Below the pieces are notes generated by a model. The model was given only the letters and a program-made list of their open reading frames with translations, searched no databases and was not told where the DNA came from. From Bacteroidota bacterium (lineage in GTDB: Bacteria; Bacteroidota; Bacteroidia; NS11-12g; UBA9320), in assembly GCA_024679565.1 (NCBI GenBank), contig JAIBDD010000005.1:53004-117003 (forward strand): a stretch of 64,000 nucleotides of DNA. Direction: 5' to 3'. Below are positions 35,428 to 44,600 of this stretch, piece after piece; the first letter of the stretch is position 1, and each line of letters begins with the position of its first letter. The position numbers and the translations under genes were made by a program.

Positions 35428-36315
35428 ATGGTTACTACTGCTCGTTTATTTCAAAATTACCTAGACTATCTGAGTTTTCAGAAATCTTACTCGTCACATA
35501 CTGTTGACGCTTATCTTAAAGATTTAGAGCAATTTGGAGCCTATCAAGCAAAGGAGTTTGATGTGTCGGCATTCCAAGAAACGAACACTGCGATCATTCG
35601 ATCATGGGTTGTGTTTTTGATGGAAGCTCAAATGACTGCGACAACAGTCAACCGGAAACTAAGTACATTAAAATCTTTTTTTAAATATCTGCGCATGATG
35701 GACGTAATTGAAGTCAATCCTGCAGCCAAGGTTCGAAATCTAAAACTCCCAGCTAAAATTCCTTCTTATGTAAGGAAGGCTGAGGCCAATAGGTTGTTTG
35801 ATGATATCTCGTCTGTTACTGGTGAAGCTTCTTTAGAATCGACAGTCATGGCATTATTGTATAATACGGGTATACGTCGTGCTGAATTGATTGGTTTGAA
35901 AGCGGAAGATGTTGATCTTGTCAAAGGCCAGATAAAGGTATTCGGAAAAGGAAAGAAAGAACGTATTGTGCCAATCGGAAAAGAGATGGTGTCTCAGTTG
36001 GAAAAATACATCACTACAAGCAGGGAGCAAGAAAATCCATCAAATCACTTTTTTGTTCTACCAAACGGCAAACCACTTTACCCAAAATGGGTTTATAATT
36101 GTGTAAACAAATGGTTAAAACAGTATTCAAATGTGGAGAAGAAAAGTCCACACGTTTTGAGACATAGTTTTGCTACCCATTTGTTGCAGAATGGAGCAGA
36201 AATTGCGGCGATAAAAGAATTGTTAGGCCATTCGAGTTTGGCCTCAACCCAAATATATGCTCAAAGTGATATTGCACATTTAAAGAAAGTACATAAGTTA
36301 CACCCCAAATCTTAA
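35428..36315 (+). CDS. tyrosine recombinase of the XerC/XerD type
   Basis: A 295-residue site-specific recombinase: N-terminal SAM-like core-binding domain (residues 1-105) and catalytic domain with Arg150 (NTGIRRAEL), Lys near 174-176 (GKGKKERIVPI), His242/Arg245 (PHVLRHSF), His268 (LGHSSLAST) and nucleophile Tyr277. All catalytic residues are present. Xer proteins resolve chromosome dimers at dif. The location after rpsU is the usual one in Bacteroidota, so this is the housekeeping enzyme and not a phage or integron integrase. Which of the two partners (C or D) it is cannot be told here. Confidence 0.93.
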   Translation: MVTTARLFQNYLDYLSFQKSYSSHTVDAYLKDLEQFGAYQAKEFDVSAFQETNTAIIRSWVVFLMEAQMTATTVNRKLSTLKSFFKYLRMMDVIEVNPAAKVRNLKLPAKIPSYVRKAEANRLFDDISSVTGEASLESTVMALLYNTGIRRAELIGLKAEDVDLVKGQIKVFGKGKKERIVPIGKEMVSQLEKYITTSREQENPSNHFFVLPNGKPLYPKWVYNCVNKWLKQYSNVEKKSPHVLRHSFATHLLQNGAEIAAIKELLGHSSLASTQIYAQSDIAHLKKVHKLHPKS

Positions 36316-36341
36316 AAGTTAAACCCTAAAGCAAAATAAGT

Positions 36342-36645
36342 ATGCACGTTGAAATTCAGTCAATCCATTTTAAAGCAGATCATAAATTAGTTGAGTACAT
36401 CGAAAAAAAACTTTCCAAATTGGAACAGTTTAGTGATGCTATAGTGGATTCACAAGTTTTTTTTAAAAGTTGAGAACAATCGTTTGAAGGACAATAAGAC
36501 GGTTGAAATAAAAGTAAACGTTCAGAATCAAAGCTTGTTTAAAACCCAAACGTCACGGAGCTTTGAAGCGGCTATAGACCACGCGGTTGACGCGTTAAAA
36601 GTCCAGATTAAAAAGTATAAAGAGCGACTTGCTTCAACTTCTTAA
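36342..36645 (+). pseudogene. hpf: ribosome hibernation promoting factor (HPF/RaiA) with +1 frameshift in a T8 run
   Basis: The frame from ATG 36342 reads a typical short HPF start (MHVEIQSIHFKADHKLVEYI, then EKKLSKLEQFSD) and stops at a TGA just after TTTTTTTTAAAA (36457-36468). Removing one T gives QVFLKVENNRLKDNKTVEIK and a C-terminal helix FEAAIDHAVDALKVQIKK, a full 100-residue HPF to the TAA at 36645. HPF makes 100S ribosome dimers or protects idle ribosomes. The gene sits in the classic Xer-HPF-tRNA-tuf order. The lesion is a homopolymer: sequencing error, a mutation, or transcriptional slippage at T8 are all possible. Confidence 0.85.
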
Positions 36646-36662
36646 AATATTTTCAAAAATCT

Positions 36663-36694
36663 TTTGAAAACAATTTAAATTAAATGTACTTTTG
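36663..36694 (+). promoter_or_regulatory. promoter of the tRNA - tuf - secE - nusG - rpl - rpoBC cluster
   Basis: TTTG (36663-36666), 20 bases, then TACTTTTG (36687-36694) is a full match to the Bacteroidota -33/-7 consensus. The expected start is near 36700, 65-70 bases before the first tRNA. It is the best promoter in the window, as fits the strong cluster behind it. Confidence 0.65.
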
Positions 36695-36767
36695 CCAACC
36701 CTAAAAATGACGGGAAAGGCTCGCTTAATTATTGGCGAGAATTGGAACGAAAATTTTAGGTTAAAAA

Positions 36768-36840
36768 GCCGCCTTAGCTCAGTTGGTAGAGCAGCTGATT
36801 TGTAATCAGCCGGTCGTTGGTTCGAGTCCAATAGGCGGCT
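36768..36840 (+). tRNA. tRNA-Thr (anticodon TGT)
   Basis: A 73-base cloverleaf. Acceptor GCCGCCT pairs with AGGCGGC, D-arm AGCTCAGTTGGTAGAGC, anticodon stem GCTGA/TCAGC with loop TTTGTAA, and T-loop TTCGAGT. CCA is not encoded. It is first in the tRNA run before tuf. Confidence 0.95.
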
Positions 36841-36858
36841 CTTTTTTTTAATTGTTCT

Positions 36859-36939
36859 GGGGAGGTACCAGAGCGGTCAAATGGGACGGACTGTAAATCC
36901 GTTGCTTCGGCTACGTAGGTTCGAATCCTACCCTCCCCA
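36859..36939 (+). tRNA. tRNA-Tyr (anticodon GTA)
   Basis: An 81-base class II tRNA with a long variable arm. Acceptor GGGGAGG pairs with CCTCCCC; the anticodon loop CTGTAAA holds GTA; T-arm GTAGG-TTCGAAT-CCTAC. CCA is not encoded. Confidence 0.95.
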
Positions 36940-37015
36940 CTGCATTTGTTATTTGAAATGTCAAAAAAGTTAATGAGGATTTCTTTTTTGAAAATCGATT
37001 AGCAGAGGCATACAT

Positions 37016-37088
37016 GCGGGAGTAGCTCAGTTGGTAGAGCGACAGCCTTCCAAGCTGTAGGTCGCGGGTTCGAGCCTCGTCTCCCGCT
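37016..37088 (+). tRNA. tRNA-Gly (anticodon TCC)
   Basis: A 73-base cloverleaf. Acceptor GCGGGAG pairs with CTCCCGC; D-arm AGCTCAGTTGGTAGAGC; anticodon stem CAGCC/GGCTG-like with loop CTTCCAA; T-loop TTCGAGC. Confidence 0.95.
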
Positions 37089-37098
37089 CACTGTTGTT

Positions 37099-37135
37099 GC
37101 CGATGTAACTCAGGCGTTGTCTGACAAAGTTGGCT
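37099..37135 (+). other. tRNA-Thr-like remnant between tRNA-Gly and tRNA-Thr
   Basis: GCCGATGTAACTCAGG at 37099 copies the 5' end of the next tRNA-Thr (GCCGACGTAGCTCAGG) with two changes, and AGTTGGCT at 37128-37135 copies its 3' end (CGTTGGCT). The anticodon and T arms are missing. It looks like an internally deleted tRNA copy; it cannot fold as a tRNA. Confidence 0.5.
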
Positions 37136-37143
37136 TACAATAA

Positions 37144-37215
37144 GCCGACGTAGCTCAGGGGTAGAGCGTTTCCTTGGTAAGGAAGAGGTCGTGGGTTCAA
37201 TTCCCATCGTTGGCT
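37144..37215 (+). tRNA. tRNA-Thr (anticodon GGT)
   Basis: A 72-base cloverleaf. Acceptor GCCGACG pairs with CGTTGGC (one G-T pair), short D-loop AGCTCAGGGGTAGAGC, anticodon stem TTCCT/AGGAA with loop TGGTA region reading GGT, T-loop TTCAATT. Directly upstream of tuf. Confidence 0.94.
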
Positions 37216-37301
37216 CTGAGTAGCGCAGCAAAAAATATTTAAATAATCCTCAAAGGAAAAAAGTTAAAAAAAAAATTTTAAAAAGTAATTTATTTTAAGT
37301 C

Positions 37302-38489
37302 ATGGCTAAAGAAACATTCGACCGTTCCAAACCACACGTAAACATTGGAACCATTGGTCACGTTGACCACGGTAAAACAACTTTAACAGCTGCTATTTCT
37401 AGCGTATTATCTAATGCAGGCCTTGCTGACAAGCAAGATTTTGCTGCTATTGACTCTGCTCCAGAGGAAAAAGAAAGAGGTATTACGATTAATACAGCTC
37501 ACATTGAGTATCAAACAGAGAGCAGACACTACGCTCACGTAGATTGTCCTGGTCACGCGGATTATGTGAAGAACATGGTTACGGGTGCTGCGCAAATGGA
37601 TGGTGCTATTCTTGTAGTTGCGGCTACAGATGGTCCTATGCCACAAACAAAGGAACACATCCTTCTTGCACGTCAGGTTGGTGTACCTCGTTTGGTTATC
37701 TTCATGAACAAAGTTGACATGGTCGACGACGAAGAATTATTAGAGTTAGTTGAAATGGAAATCAGAGAACTTCTTGATTTCTACGGATTTGATGCTGACA
37801 ACACACCAATTATCCAAGGATCTGCATTAGGTGGATTGAACGGAGAAGACAAGTGGGTTTCTACTATCAATGAACTAATGGAAGCAGTTGATTCTTGGAT
37901 TCCAATTCCTCCAAGATTGGTAGATCAAGATTTCTTGATGCCAGTTGAGGATGTATTCTCTATTACAGGTCGTGGTACAGTTGCTACGGGTAGAATTGAA
38001 AGAGGAACAATCAACGTTGGTGATCCAGTTGAAATCATCGGTATGGGTGCTGAGAAAATGGCATCTACTTGTACTGGGGTTGAAATGTTTAGAAAATTAC
38101 TAGACAGAGGTGAAGCAGGTGATAACGCAGGTATCTTATTAAGAGGTGTTGAGAAAACTGACATCAAAAGAGGTATGGTAATCGTTAAGCCAGGGTCTGT
38201 AACTCCACACATGAAGTTTAAGGCTGAGGTTTATGTATTGTCGAAAGAAGAAGGTGGACGTCATACTCCATTCTTTAACAAATACCGTCCTCAATTTTAC
38301 TTGAGAACAACTGACGTTACTGGAGAAATCAAGTTACCAGAAGGTACTGAAATGGTTATGCCAGGTGATAATGTAACAATCACAGTTGATTTGATCAACA
38401 AAGTAGCGATGGAAAAAGGATTGAAATTTGCAATCCGTGAAGGTGGCCGTACAGTTGGTGCTGGTCAGGTTACTGAGATTTTAGATTAA
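37302..38489 (+). CDS. tuf: translation elongation factor Tu
   Basis: A 395-residue GTPase bringing aminoacyl-tRNA to the ribosome. G1 GHVDHGKT (19-26), switch I RGITINT (59-65), G3 DCPGH (81-85) and G4 NKVD (136-139) are intact. Domains II and III follow, with [12 protein letters not shown] and the C-terminal [14 protein letters not shown]. The ATG at 37302 lies behind a very A-rich leader with no Shine-Dalgarno. Only one copy is seen in the window. It is embedded between tRNA-Thr and tRNA-Trp, the phylum's usual arrangement. Confidence 0.98.
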   Translation: MAKETFDRSKPHVNIGTIGHVDHGKTTLTAAISSVLSNAGLADKQDFAAIDSAPEEKERGITINTAHIEYQTESRHYAHVDCPGHADYVKNMVTGAAQMDGAILVVAATDGPMPQTKEHILLARQVGVPRLVIFMNKVDMVDDEELLELVEMEIRELLDFYGFDADNTPIIQGSALGGLNGEDKWVSTINELMEAVDSWIPIPPRLVDQDFLMPVEDVFSITGRGTVATGRIERGTINVGDPVEIIGMGAEKMASTCTGVEMFRKLLDRGEAGDNAGILLRGVEKTDIKRGMVIVKPGSVTPHMKFKAEVYVLSKEEGGRHTPFFNKYRPQFYLRTTDVTGEIKLPEGTEMVMPGDNVTITVDLINKVAMEKGLKFAIREGGRTVGAGQVTEILD

Positions 38490-38510
38490 TAATAAAACAA
38501 TTTATATCAA

Positions 38511-38538
38511 GTAGCTGGCAATTTTTATTGCCGGCTAC
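38511..38538 (+). terminator. 12-bp hairpin between tuf and tRNA-Trp
   Basis: GTAGCTGGCAAT - TTTT - ATTGCCGGCTAC pairs over 12 positions with one G-U pair. It is followed by CTGATTATA and not a T run, so it is a partial terminator, an attenuator or an RNA-processing/stability stem and not a classic intrinsic terminator. Confidence 0.45.
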
Positions 38539-38546
38539 CTGATTAT

Positions 38547-38619
38547 AGGAGAGTAGTTCAATTGGTAGAGCAGCGGTCTCCAAAACCGCAAGTTGCAGGT
38601 TCGATCCCTGTCTCTCCTG
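38547..38619 (+). tRNA. tRNA-Trp (anticodon CCA)
   Basis: A 73-base cloverleaf. Acceptor AGGAGAG pairs with CTCTCCT, discriminator G, anticodon stem GCGGT/ACCGC with loop CTCCAAA, T-loop TTCGATC. It lies between tuf and secE. Confidence 0.95.
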
Positions 38620-38652
38620 CAGCAAAGGTTTCTTACCAAAAGAAGTAATATA

Positions 38653-38844
38653 ATGGGTAAACTTAAAAATTTGTGGAATGTTACTTACGACGAACTCGTA
38701 AATAAAGTGACATGGCCAAGTTGGGATGATTTAGTTCAATCCACCATCATCGTACTAGTAGCATCAATCATTTTTGCATTGGCTATTTATATCCTTGATA
38801 AAGGCTTTGACTTCATTACAAATTTCTTATACAAGTTAATCTAG
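38653..38844 (+). CDS. secE: preprotein translocase subunit SecE
   Basis: The ATG at 38653 gives 63 residues: amphipathic helix with ELVNKVTWPSWDDLVQST and one transmembrane helix (IIVLVASIIFALAIYILDKGF). This is the single-helix SecE that clamps SecY. A longer frame from 38593 runs back into tRNA-Trp and is rejected. It is followed by nusG after 28 bases, the near-universal order. Confidence 0.95.
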   Translation: MGKLKNLWNVTYDELVNKVTWPSWDDLVQSTIIVLVASIIFALAIYILDKGFDFITNFLYKLI

Positions 38845-38872
38845 TAACCAGAAATCTTAGAGGGGTAGAATC

Positions 38873-39424
38873 ATGGAACAAGCGACAAGCGAATTTAAGT
38901 GGTACGTAGTTAGAGCAATCACTGGCCAAGAAAAGAAGGTCAAGATGATGATTGAATCTGAACTTGATTTCGAAAAGCTTACGCAATATGTTCCTCAAAT
39001 ATTGATTCCAACCACTAAGGTGTATGAAATCCGTAACGGAAAAAAGACTTCTAGAGAAAAGAACTTTTACCCGGGTTACATTTATGTAAATGCACATTTG
39101 GTTGGAGAAGTTCTTCCAACTATAAAGGGCATAAATGGTGTAGTTGGGTTTTTAGGAGATGAGCAAGGAACACCAATTCCTGTTAGAAAATCAGAAATGA
39201 ACCGAATATTGGGTCAGGTCGATGAAGCTAACGAAAGTGGTGAAAGCATGATTGAGCCATTTATCGTAGGAGAAATGGTTAAAGTAAACGATGGCCCATT
39301 CAGTGGATTTAATGGAATCATTGAAGAGGTTAACGAAGAAAAGAAAAAATTGAAAGTTATGGTGAAGATTTTCGGAAGAAAAACACCACTAGAACTAAAC
39401 TACGTTCAAGTAGAAAAAGAATAA
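38873..39424 (+). CDS. nusG: transcription termination/antitermination factor NusG
   Basis: A 183-residue protein. The NGN domain (residues ~8-115) starts [17 protein letters not shown] and has [11 protein letters not shown]. The KOW domain (residues ~130-183) has [21 protein letters not shown] and ends [17 protein letters not shown]. NusG binds RNA polymerase and links it to ribosome or Rho. The length is standard for Bacteroidota. It lies between secE and rplK with 4 bases before rplK. Confidence 0.97.
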   Translation: MEQATSEFKWYVVRAITGQEKKVKMMIESELDFEKLTQYVPQILIPTTKVYEIRNGKKTSREKNFYPGYIYVNAHLVGEVLPTIKGINGVVGFLGDEQGTPIPVRKSEMNRILGQVDEANESGESMIEPFIVGEMVKVNDGPFSGFNGIIEEVNEEKKKLKVMVKIFGRKTPLELNYVQVEKE

Positions 39425-39428
39425 TACA

Positions 39429-39872
39429 ATGGCAAAGGAAATTACAGGTTACGTCAAGTTACAAGTTAGAGGCGGTGCAGCAAACCCAGCACCTCCAATT
39501 GGCCCGGCTCTTGGAGCAAAAGGGGTTAATATTGTTGACTTTTGTAAGCAATTCAATGCAAGAACACAGGATAAGGCTGGTAAAGTGTTACCGGTTGTTA
39601 TAACTGTTTACAAAGATAAATCGTTTGATTTCATCATCAAAACTCCTCCTGTAGCTTCTCAATTACTAGAAGCAAGCAAGATTAAGAGTGGGTCTGCTGA
39701 ACCGAACAGAGTTAAAGTAGCGAAAGTTACTTGGTCTCAGGTAAAAGAAATAGCTGAAGCTAAAATGCCTGACTTAAATGCTTTTGAAGTTACTTCTGCA
39801 ATGCGCATGGTAGCTGGTACAGCAAGAAGTATGGGTATTACTGTGACCGGACAGTTTCCGGCAGATAACTAA
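39429..39872 (+). CDS. rplK: 50S ribosomal protein L11
   Basis: A 147-residue uL11 protein: [28 protein letters not shown] N-terminus, FCKQFNART, and the RNA-binding C-domain ending [15 protein letters not shown]. It forms the GTPase-associated centre with 23S rRNA. It follows nusG by 4 bases and precedes rplA by 18. Confidence 0.98.
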   Translation: MAKEITGYVKLQVRGGAANPAPPIGPALGAKGVNIVDFCKQFNARTQDKAGKVLPVVITVYKDKSFDFIIKTPPVASQLLEASKIKSGSAEPNRVKVAKVTWSQVKEIAEAKMPDLNAFEVTSAMRMVAGTARSMGITVTGQFPADN

Positions 39873-39890
39873 TAGTTAATCGTTTTTTAA

Positions 39891-40589
39891 ATGGGAAAAA
39901 TTTCTAAAAAAAGAAAAGAAGCCCTTGCAAAAGTTGAGAAAGACAAACTTTACTCATTAAGCGAGGCATCGGATCTAGTGAAACAAGTAACTTTCACCAA
40001 ATTCGATTCATCTGTAGATTTAGATGTAAAATTAGGTGTTGATCCACGTCAAGCCAATCAAATGGTAAGAGGTGTTGCATCACTTCCTCACGGAACAGGT
40101 AAAAACGTTCGCGTTCTTGTTTTGTGTAATCCTGACAAAGAAGAAGAAGCCAAAGCGGCTGGCGCTGACCATGTTGGATTAGATGAGTTCATCGAAAAAA
40201 TCCAAGGAGGTTGGGTAGATGTTGATGTGATTATCACACAACCAAGTGTAATGGGTAAGCTAGGTCGTTTAGGACGAATCTTAGGGCCAAGAAACTTGAT
40301 GCCGAACCCAAAATCGGGTACAGTAACAATGGATATTGGGAAAGCTGTAACTGAAGTAAAGGCAGGTAAAATTGATTTTAAGGTTGACAAGGCTGGTATC
40401 ATCCACAGTTCAGTGGGTAAGTCATCTTTCGACGCAGATAAAATTAATGAAAACGCACTTGAGTTTATTCAAACCTTGCACCGATTGAAACCATCGGCTG
40501 CTAAAGGAACATATTTTCAATCAATCACTATCTCCAGCACAATGAGTCCTGGAATTAAAGTGGACGTGAATACCATTCCGGGAATTTAA
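39891..40589 (+). CDS. rplA: 50S ribosomal protein L1
   Basis: A 232-residue uL1 protein. [52 protein letters not shown] and the C-terminal [16 protein letters not shown] are diagnostic. L1 forms the mobile E-site stalk and in many bacteria represses its own operon by binding mRNA; I see no L1-binding mimic stem here. The start is the ATG at 39891. Confidence 0.98.
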   Translation: MGKISKKRKEALAKVEKDKLYSLSEASDLVKQVTFTKFDSSVDLDVKLGVDPRQANQMVRGVASLPHGTGKNVRVLVLCNPDKEEEAKAAGADHVGLDEFIEKIQGGWVDVDVIITQPSVMGKLGRLGRILGPRNLMPNPKSGTVTMDIGKAVTEVKAGKIDFKVDKAGIIHSSVGKSSFDADKINENALEFIQTLHRLKPSAAKGTYFQSITISSTMSPGIKVDVNTIPGI

Positions 40590-40606
40590 TTGTAAAGAGA
40601 ACGAAA

Positions 40607-41128
40607 ATGACACGAGAAGAAAAACAAATAGTGATTGATCAGCTTGTAGATAGTTTAAATAGCTACGAGTTTATCTACGTTACAGATAGTTCAGAATTGA
40701 CAGCCAATACGAACAATGATCTGAGACGCTTACTTCATAAAAATGGAGTAAAAATGCAAGTAGCAAAGAACACCCTTATCAGACAGGCATTAGTGAGAGC
40801 CGAAAAAGACTGGGGTGAACTTACTGATACCCTTAAAGGGACAACCGCACTCTTATTCGCTTCCAATCCAAAAGCACCAGCTATTGCCATTAAAGACTTC
40901 CGTAAGAAGGGCAAGAAGCCAGTGTTAAAGGGTGCATACCTAGATAGTTCTGTCTACATCGGTGATGATCAATTAGACAGTCTAGCGAAGTACAAATCAA
41001 AAGAAGATTTGATTGGGGAGATTATCGGATTACTCCAATCGCCTGCTAAAAATGTTATTTCATCACTTAAATCTGGTGGAGCAACCTTATCAGGACTTCT
41101 TAAAACTTTATCCGAAAAAGAAAATTAA
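40607..41128 (+). CDS. rplJ: 50S ribosomal protein L10
   Basis: A 173-residue uL10 protein that carries L7/L12 dimers on its C-terminal helix. MQVAKNTLIRQAL, LKGTTALLFAS and the C-terminal ISSLKSGGATLSGLLKTLSE fit the family. It is 17 bases after rplA and 32 before rplL, with no separate L10-leader motif that I could recognise in the short gap. Confidence 0.97.
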   Translation: MTREEKQIVIDQLVDSLNSYEFIYVTDSSELTANTNNDLRRLLHKNGVKMQVAKNTLIRQALVRAEKDWGELTDTLKGTTALLFASNPKAPAIAIKDFRKKGKKPVLKGAYLDSSVYIGDDQLDSLAKYKSKEDLIGEIIGLLQSPAKNVISSLKSGGATLSGLLKTLSEKEN

Positions 41129-41160
41129 TTAAAACAAAAACTTTAAAAAGTTAACGAAAA

Positions 41161-41541
41161 ATGGCAGACTTAAAAGAATTTGCAGAACAGTTAGTAAATC
41201 TTACCGTAAAAGAGGTAAACGAATTAGCTGACATCTTAAAAGATGAGTATGGTATTGAGCCAGCAGCGGCAGCAGCAGTTGCGGTTGCAGGACCAGCAGG
41301 TGACGGTGCAGCAGCAGGAGGCGAAGAACAAACAGAATTTACTGTTATTTTGAAATCTGCAGGTGCAGCGAAGCTTCAAGTTGTTAAAGCTGTAAAAGAA
41401 CTTACAGGTTTAGGCTTGAAAGAAGCAAAAGAAATAGTTGACTCAGCTCCAAAAGAACTCAAGGAAAACGTAGCTAAAGACGAAGCAGATGCTTTGAAGG
41501 CTAAACTTGAAGAAGCAGGAGCTGAAGTTGAAATCAAGTAA
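41161..41541 (+). CDS. rplL: 50S ribosomal protein L7/L12
   Basis: A 126-residue stalk protein: N-terminal dimerisation helices ([20 protein letters not shown]), an Ala/Gly-rich hinge at residues ~38-58 ([16 protein letters not shown]), and the C-terminal factor-binding domain with KIQ-like [22 protein letters not shown]. It recruits translational GTPases. It ends 105 bases before rpoB, a gap holding a strong hairpin. Confidence 0.98.
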   Translation: MADLKEFAEQLVNLTVKEVNELADILKDEYGIEPAAAAAVAVAGPAGDGAAAGGEEQTEFTVILKSAGAAKLQVVKAVKELTGLGLKEAKEIVDSAPKELKENVAKDEADALKAKLEEAGAEVEIK

Positions 41542-41561
41542 GATTACAATTTATTAACGCA

Positions 41562-41590
41562 ATAGACCCCAGAGAAATCTGCGGGTCTAT
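41562..41590 (+). promoter_or_regulatory. GNRA-capped hairpin between rplL and rpoB (attenuator or processing site)
   Basis: ATAGACCC-CAGA-GAAA-TCTG-C-GGGTCTAT: two coaxial stems of 8 and 4 pairs, one bulged C, and a GAAA tetraloop. A T8 run occurs about 20 bases later (41612-41619), not adjacent. In other bacteria this gap holds a partial terminator or RNase III site that sets the ratio of L7/L12 to polymerase subunits; the same use here is inferred. Confidence 0.5.
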
Positions 41591-41646
41591 CTGTGTTTGA
41601 ACGCACTTGTGTTTTTTTTACGCACTAACCCTTAATAATTATAACC

Positions 41647-44600
41647 TTGTCTACAGTTCAAAAAAGAGAAAGAATAAGTTTTGCACGCATACCGGAAATC
41701 ATTAAATATCCTGATTTCCTAGATGTTCAAGTGCAATCGTTTCAGGAGTTTTTCCAATTGGAAACTTCTTCTGAAGGTAGAGCCAATGAAGGGCTCTTTA
41801 AAGTGTTTAGCGAAAACTTCCCGATCACAGATTCACGAAACATCTTCGTTTTGGAATTCTTGGATTACTTCGTAGATCCGCCAAGATACACTATGGCAGA
41901 ATGCATTGACCGAGGTTTGACCTATGCCGTTCCATTAAAAGCTAAGTTGAAGCTTTCGTGTAACGACATCGAGCACGAGGATTTTGAGACAATCGTTCAA
42001 GACGTGTATTTGGGAACCATCCCTTACATGACACCTCGAGGTACCTTTATTATTAATGGTGCTGAACGTGTAATTGTTTCTCAGTTACACCGTTCTCCTG
42101 GGGTTTTCTTTGCACAGTCATACCACACCAATGGTACTAAATTATACTCTGCCAGAGTAATACCATTTAAAGGTAGTTGGATTGAATTTGCTACAGACGT
42201 GAACAACGTGATGTACGCATATATCGACAGAAAGAAAAAGTTCCCGGTAACTACGTTATTGCGTTCTATTGGTTACGAAACTGATAAGGACATCCTTGAT
42301 ATCTTTGGTCTTGCAGAAGAGGTTAAGGTATCAAAGGCTGGGTTAAAACGTTGCATAGGAAGAAAATTAGCAGCGAGAGTGCTTCGATCTTGGATTGAGG
42401 ATTTCGTTGATGAGGATACAGGTGAGGTTGTTTCGATTGAAAGAAACGAAGTTGTAATCGAAAGGGATACTGTAATCGAAGAAGAGCACGTTGCGGAAAT
42501 CATCGATTCAGGCGTTAAGACGATTATCTTAAGCAAAGAGATTGATAACAAAAATGATTTTGCTATCATTCATAATACGCTTCAAAAAGATACGTCAAAC
42601 AGTGGAAAAGAAGCTGTTGAACATATCTATCGTCAATTAAGAAACACTGATCCACCTGATGAAGAAACAGCTCGTGGTATTATTGACCGTTTATTCTTCT
42701 CAGACAAACGTTATGATTTAGGAGAAGTTGGACGCTATAGAATTAATAAGAAATTAAAACTTGATACTTCATCTGATACACGCGTGTTGACGAATGAAGA
42801 CATCATTTTGATTATTCAATACCTTATTGAATTAAGTAACTCAAGAACAGACGTCGATGATATTGACCACTTGAGTAACAGACGTGTTAGAACTGTTGGT
42901 GAGCAGTTGTATTCTCAGTTTGGTGTTGGTCTTGCGCGTATGGCAAGAACAATTCGTGAGCGAATGAACATTCGTGACAACGAAGTATTTACACCTACTG
43001 ATTTGATTAACGCACGAACACTTTCGTCTGTAATTAATTCATTCTTTGGAACAAACCAACTTTCTCAATTTATGGATCAAACGAATCCATTGGCTGAGAT
43101 AACGCATAAGCGAAGAATGTCTGCCTTAGGGCCTGGAGGTCTATCGAGAGATAGAGCTGGTTTCGAGGTTCGTGATGTTCACTATACGCATTATGGTCGT
43201 TTGTGTACAATTGAAACACCTGAGGGACCAAACATTGGTTTGATTTCTTCATTGTGTGTTCATGCGAAGATTAACAGCATGGGATTCATCGAAACACCAT
43301 ACCGAAAAGTAACTAAAGGTAAGGTGGAAGATGGTGTAATTTTCCTTAGTGCTGAAGAAGAGGATACACATATCATCGCACAAGCAAATGCACCAATCGG
43401 TAAAGATGGGAAATTTGCAAACGATGAAATAAAGGCTAGAAACGAAGGGGACTTCCCAATCGTAAAACCTGAGGAAGTGCACTACATGGATGTAGCGCCA
43501 AATCAGATTGTTTCGATTGCTGCGTCGTTAATTCCTTTCTTAGAACATGATGATGCGAACAGAGCCCTGATGGGATCTAACATGCAGCGTCAAGCAGTTC
43601 CATTGCTAAGACCAGAAGCACCTATCGTTGGTACAGGTCTTGAGCAAAAAATTGCTGAAGATTCAAGAAATTTAATTAACGCTGAAGGTGATGGTGTTGT
43701 TGAATATGTTGATGCAAAGGAAATTAGAGTGCGTTATGATTTATCTGACAACGAACGAACAGTTTCATTCATTGGCGAAGTAAAATCATACCCAGTAACG
43801 AAGTTCCAGCGTACCAACCAAAATACCTGTATTAACTTACGACCTATCGTTAAGAAAGGTGATCGTGTTGTTAGAGGTCAGGTATTGTGTGATGGTTATG
43901 CAACTGATAACGGTGAATTGGCCTTAGGACGTAACTTGAAAGTGGCCTTTATGCCATGGCAAGGATACAACTTTGAGGATGCGATTGTAATATCTGAGAA
44001 GGTTGTAAAAGACGATTACTATACTTCTGTTCATATTGTAGAATATGAGTTAGAGGTAAGAGATACAAAACGTGGGGAAGAAGAGTTAACAAACGATATT
44101 CCTAACGTAAGTGAAGAAGCAACAAAGAATTTGGACGAAAACGGTCTGATTCGAGTTGGTGCTAGAATCAAAGAAGGGGACATCTTAATTGGTAAGATTA
44201 CACCAAAGGGAGAGTCAGAACCTTCACCAGAAGAAAAGTTATTACGTGCAATCTTTGGGGATAAAGCAGGTGATGTTAAAGACGCAAGTTTGAAAGCTTC
44301 ACCATCTACTCAAGGTATTGTTATTGATAAAAAACTTTTCACAAGAGTTAAAAAGGACAAAGCCACTAAGGCAGACGATAAAGTTAAACTTGCTAAGTTA
44401 GACGCAGAGCACGACAAGAATCTTGCGAAACTGAAAACTACGTTGGTTGAGAAGCTTTTCAAAATTGTGAACGGTAGAACGTCGCAAGGGGTAAACAACG
44501 TATACTTTGAAGAAGTAATTCCAAAAGGTACCAAGTTTACGCAAAAAGCATTAGCTGAAATCGATTATGCTACTGTGTCTTATAATGGTTGGACAGCGGA

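Noticed and set aside
35428..36315. Xer recombinase as a sign of a mobile element
   Set aside because: It is the housekeeping enzyme in its normal rpsU-xer-hpf order, with no attachment repeats around it.
38593..38652. secE starting upstream at 38593
   Set aside because: That stretch is the 3' half of tRNA-Trp; SecE homology starts at 38653.
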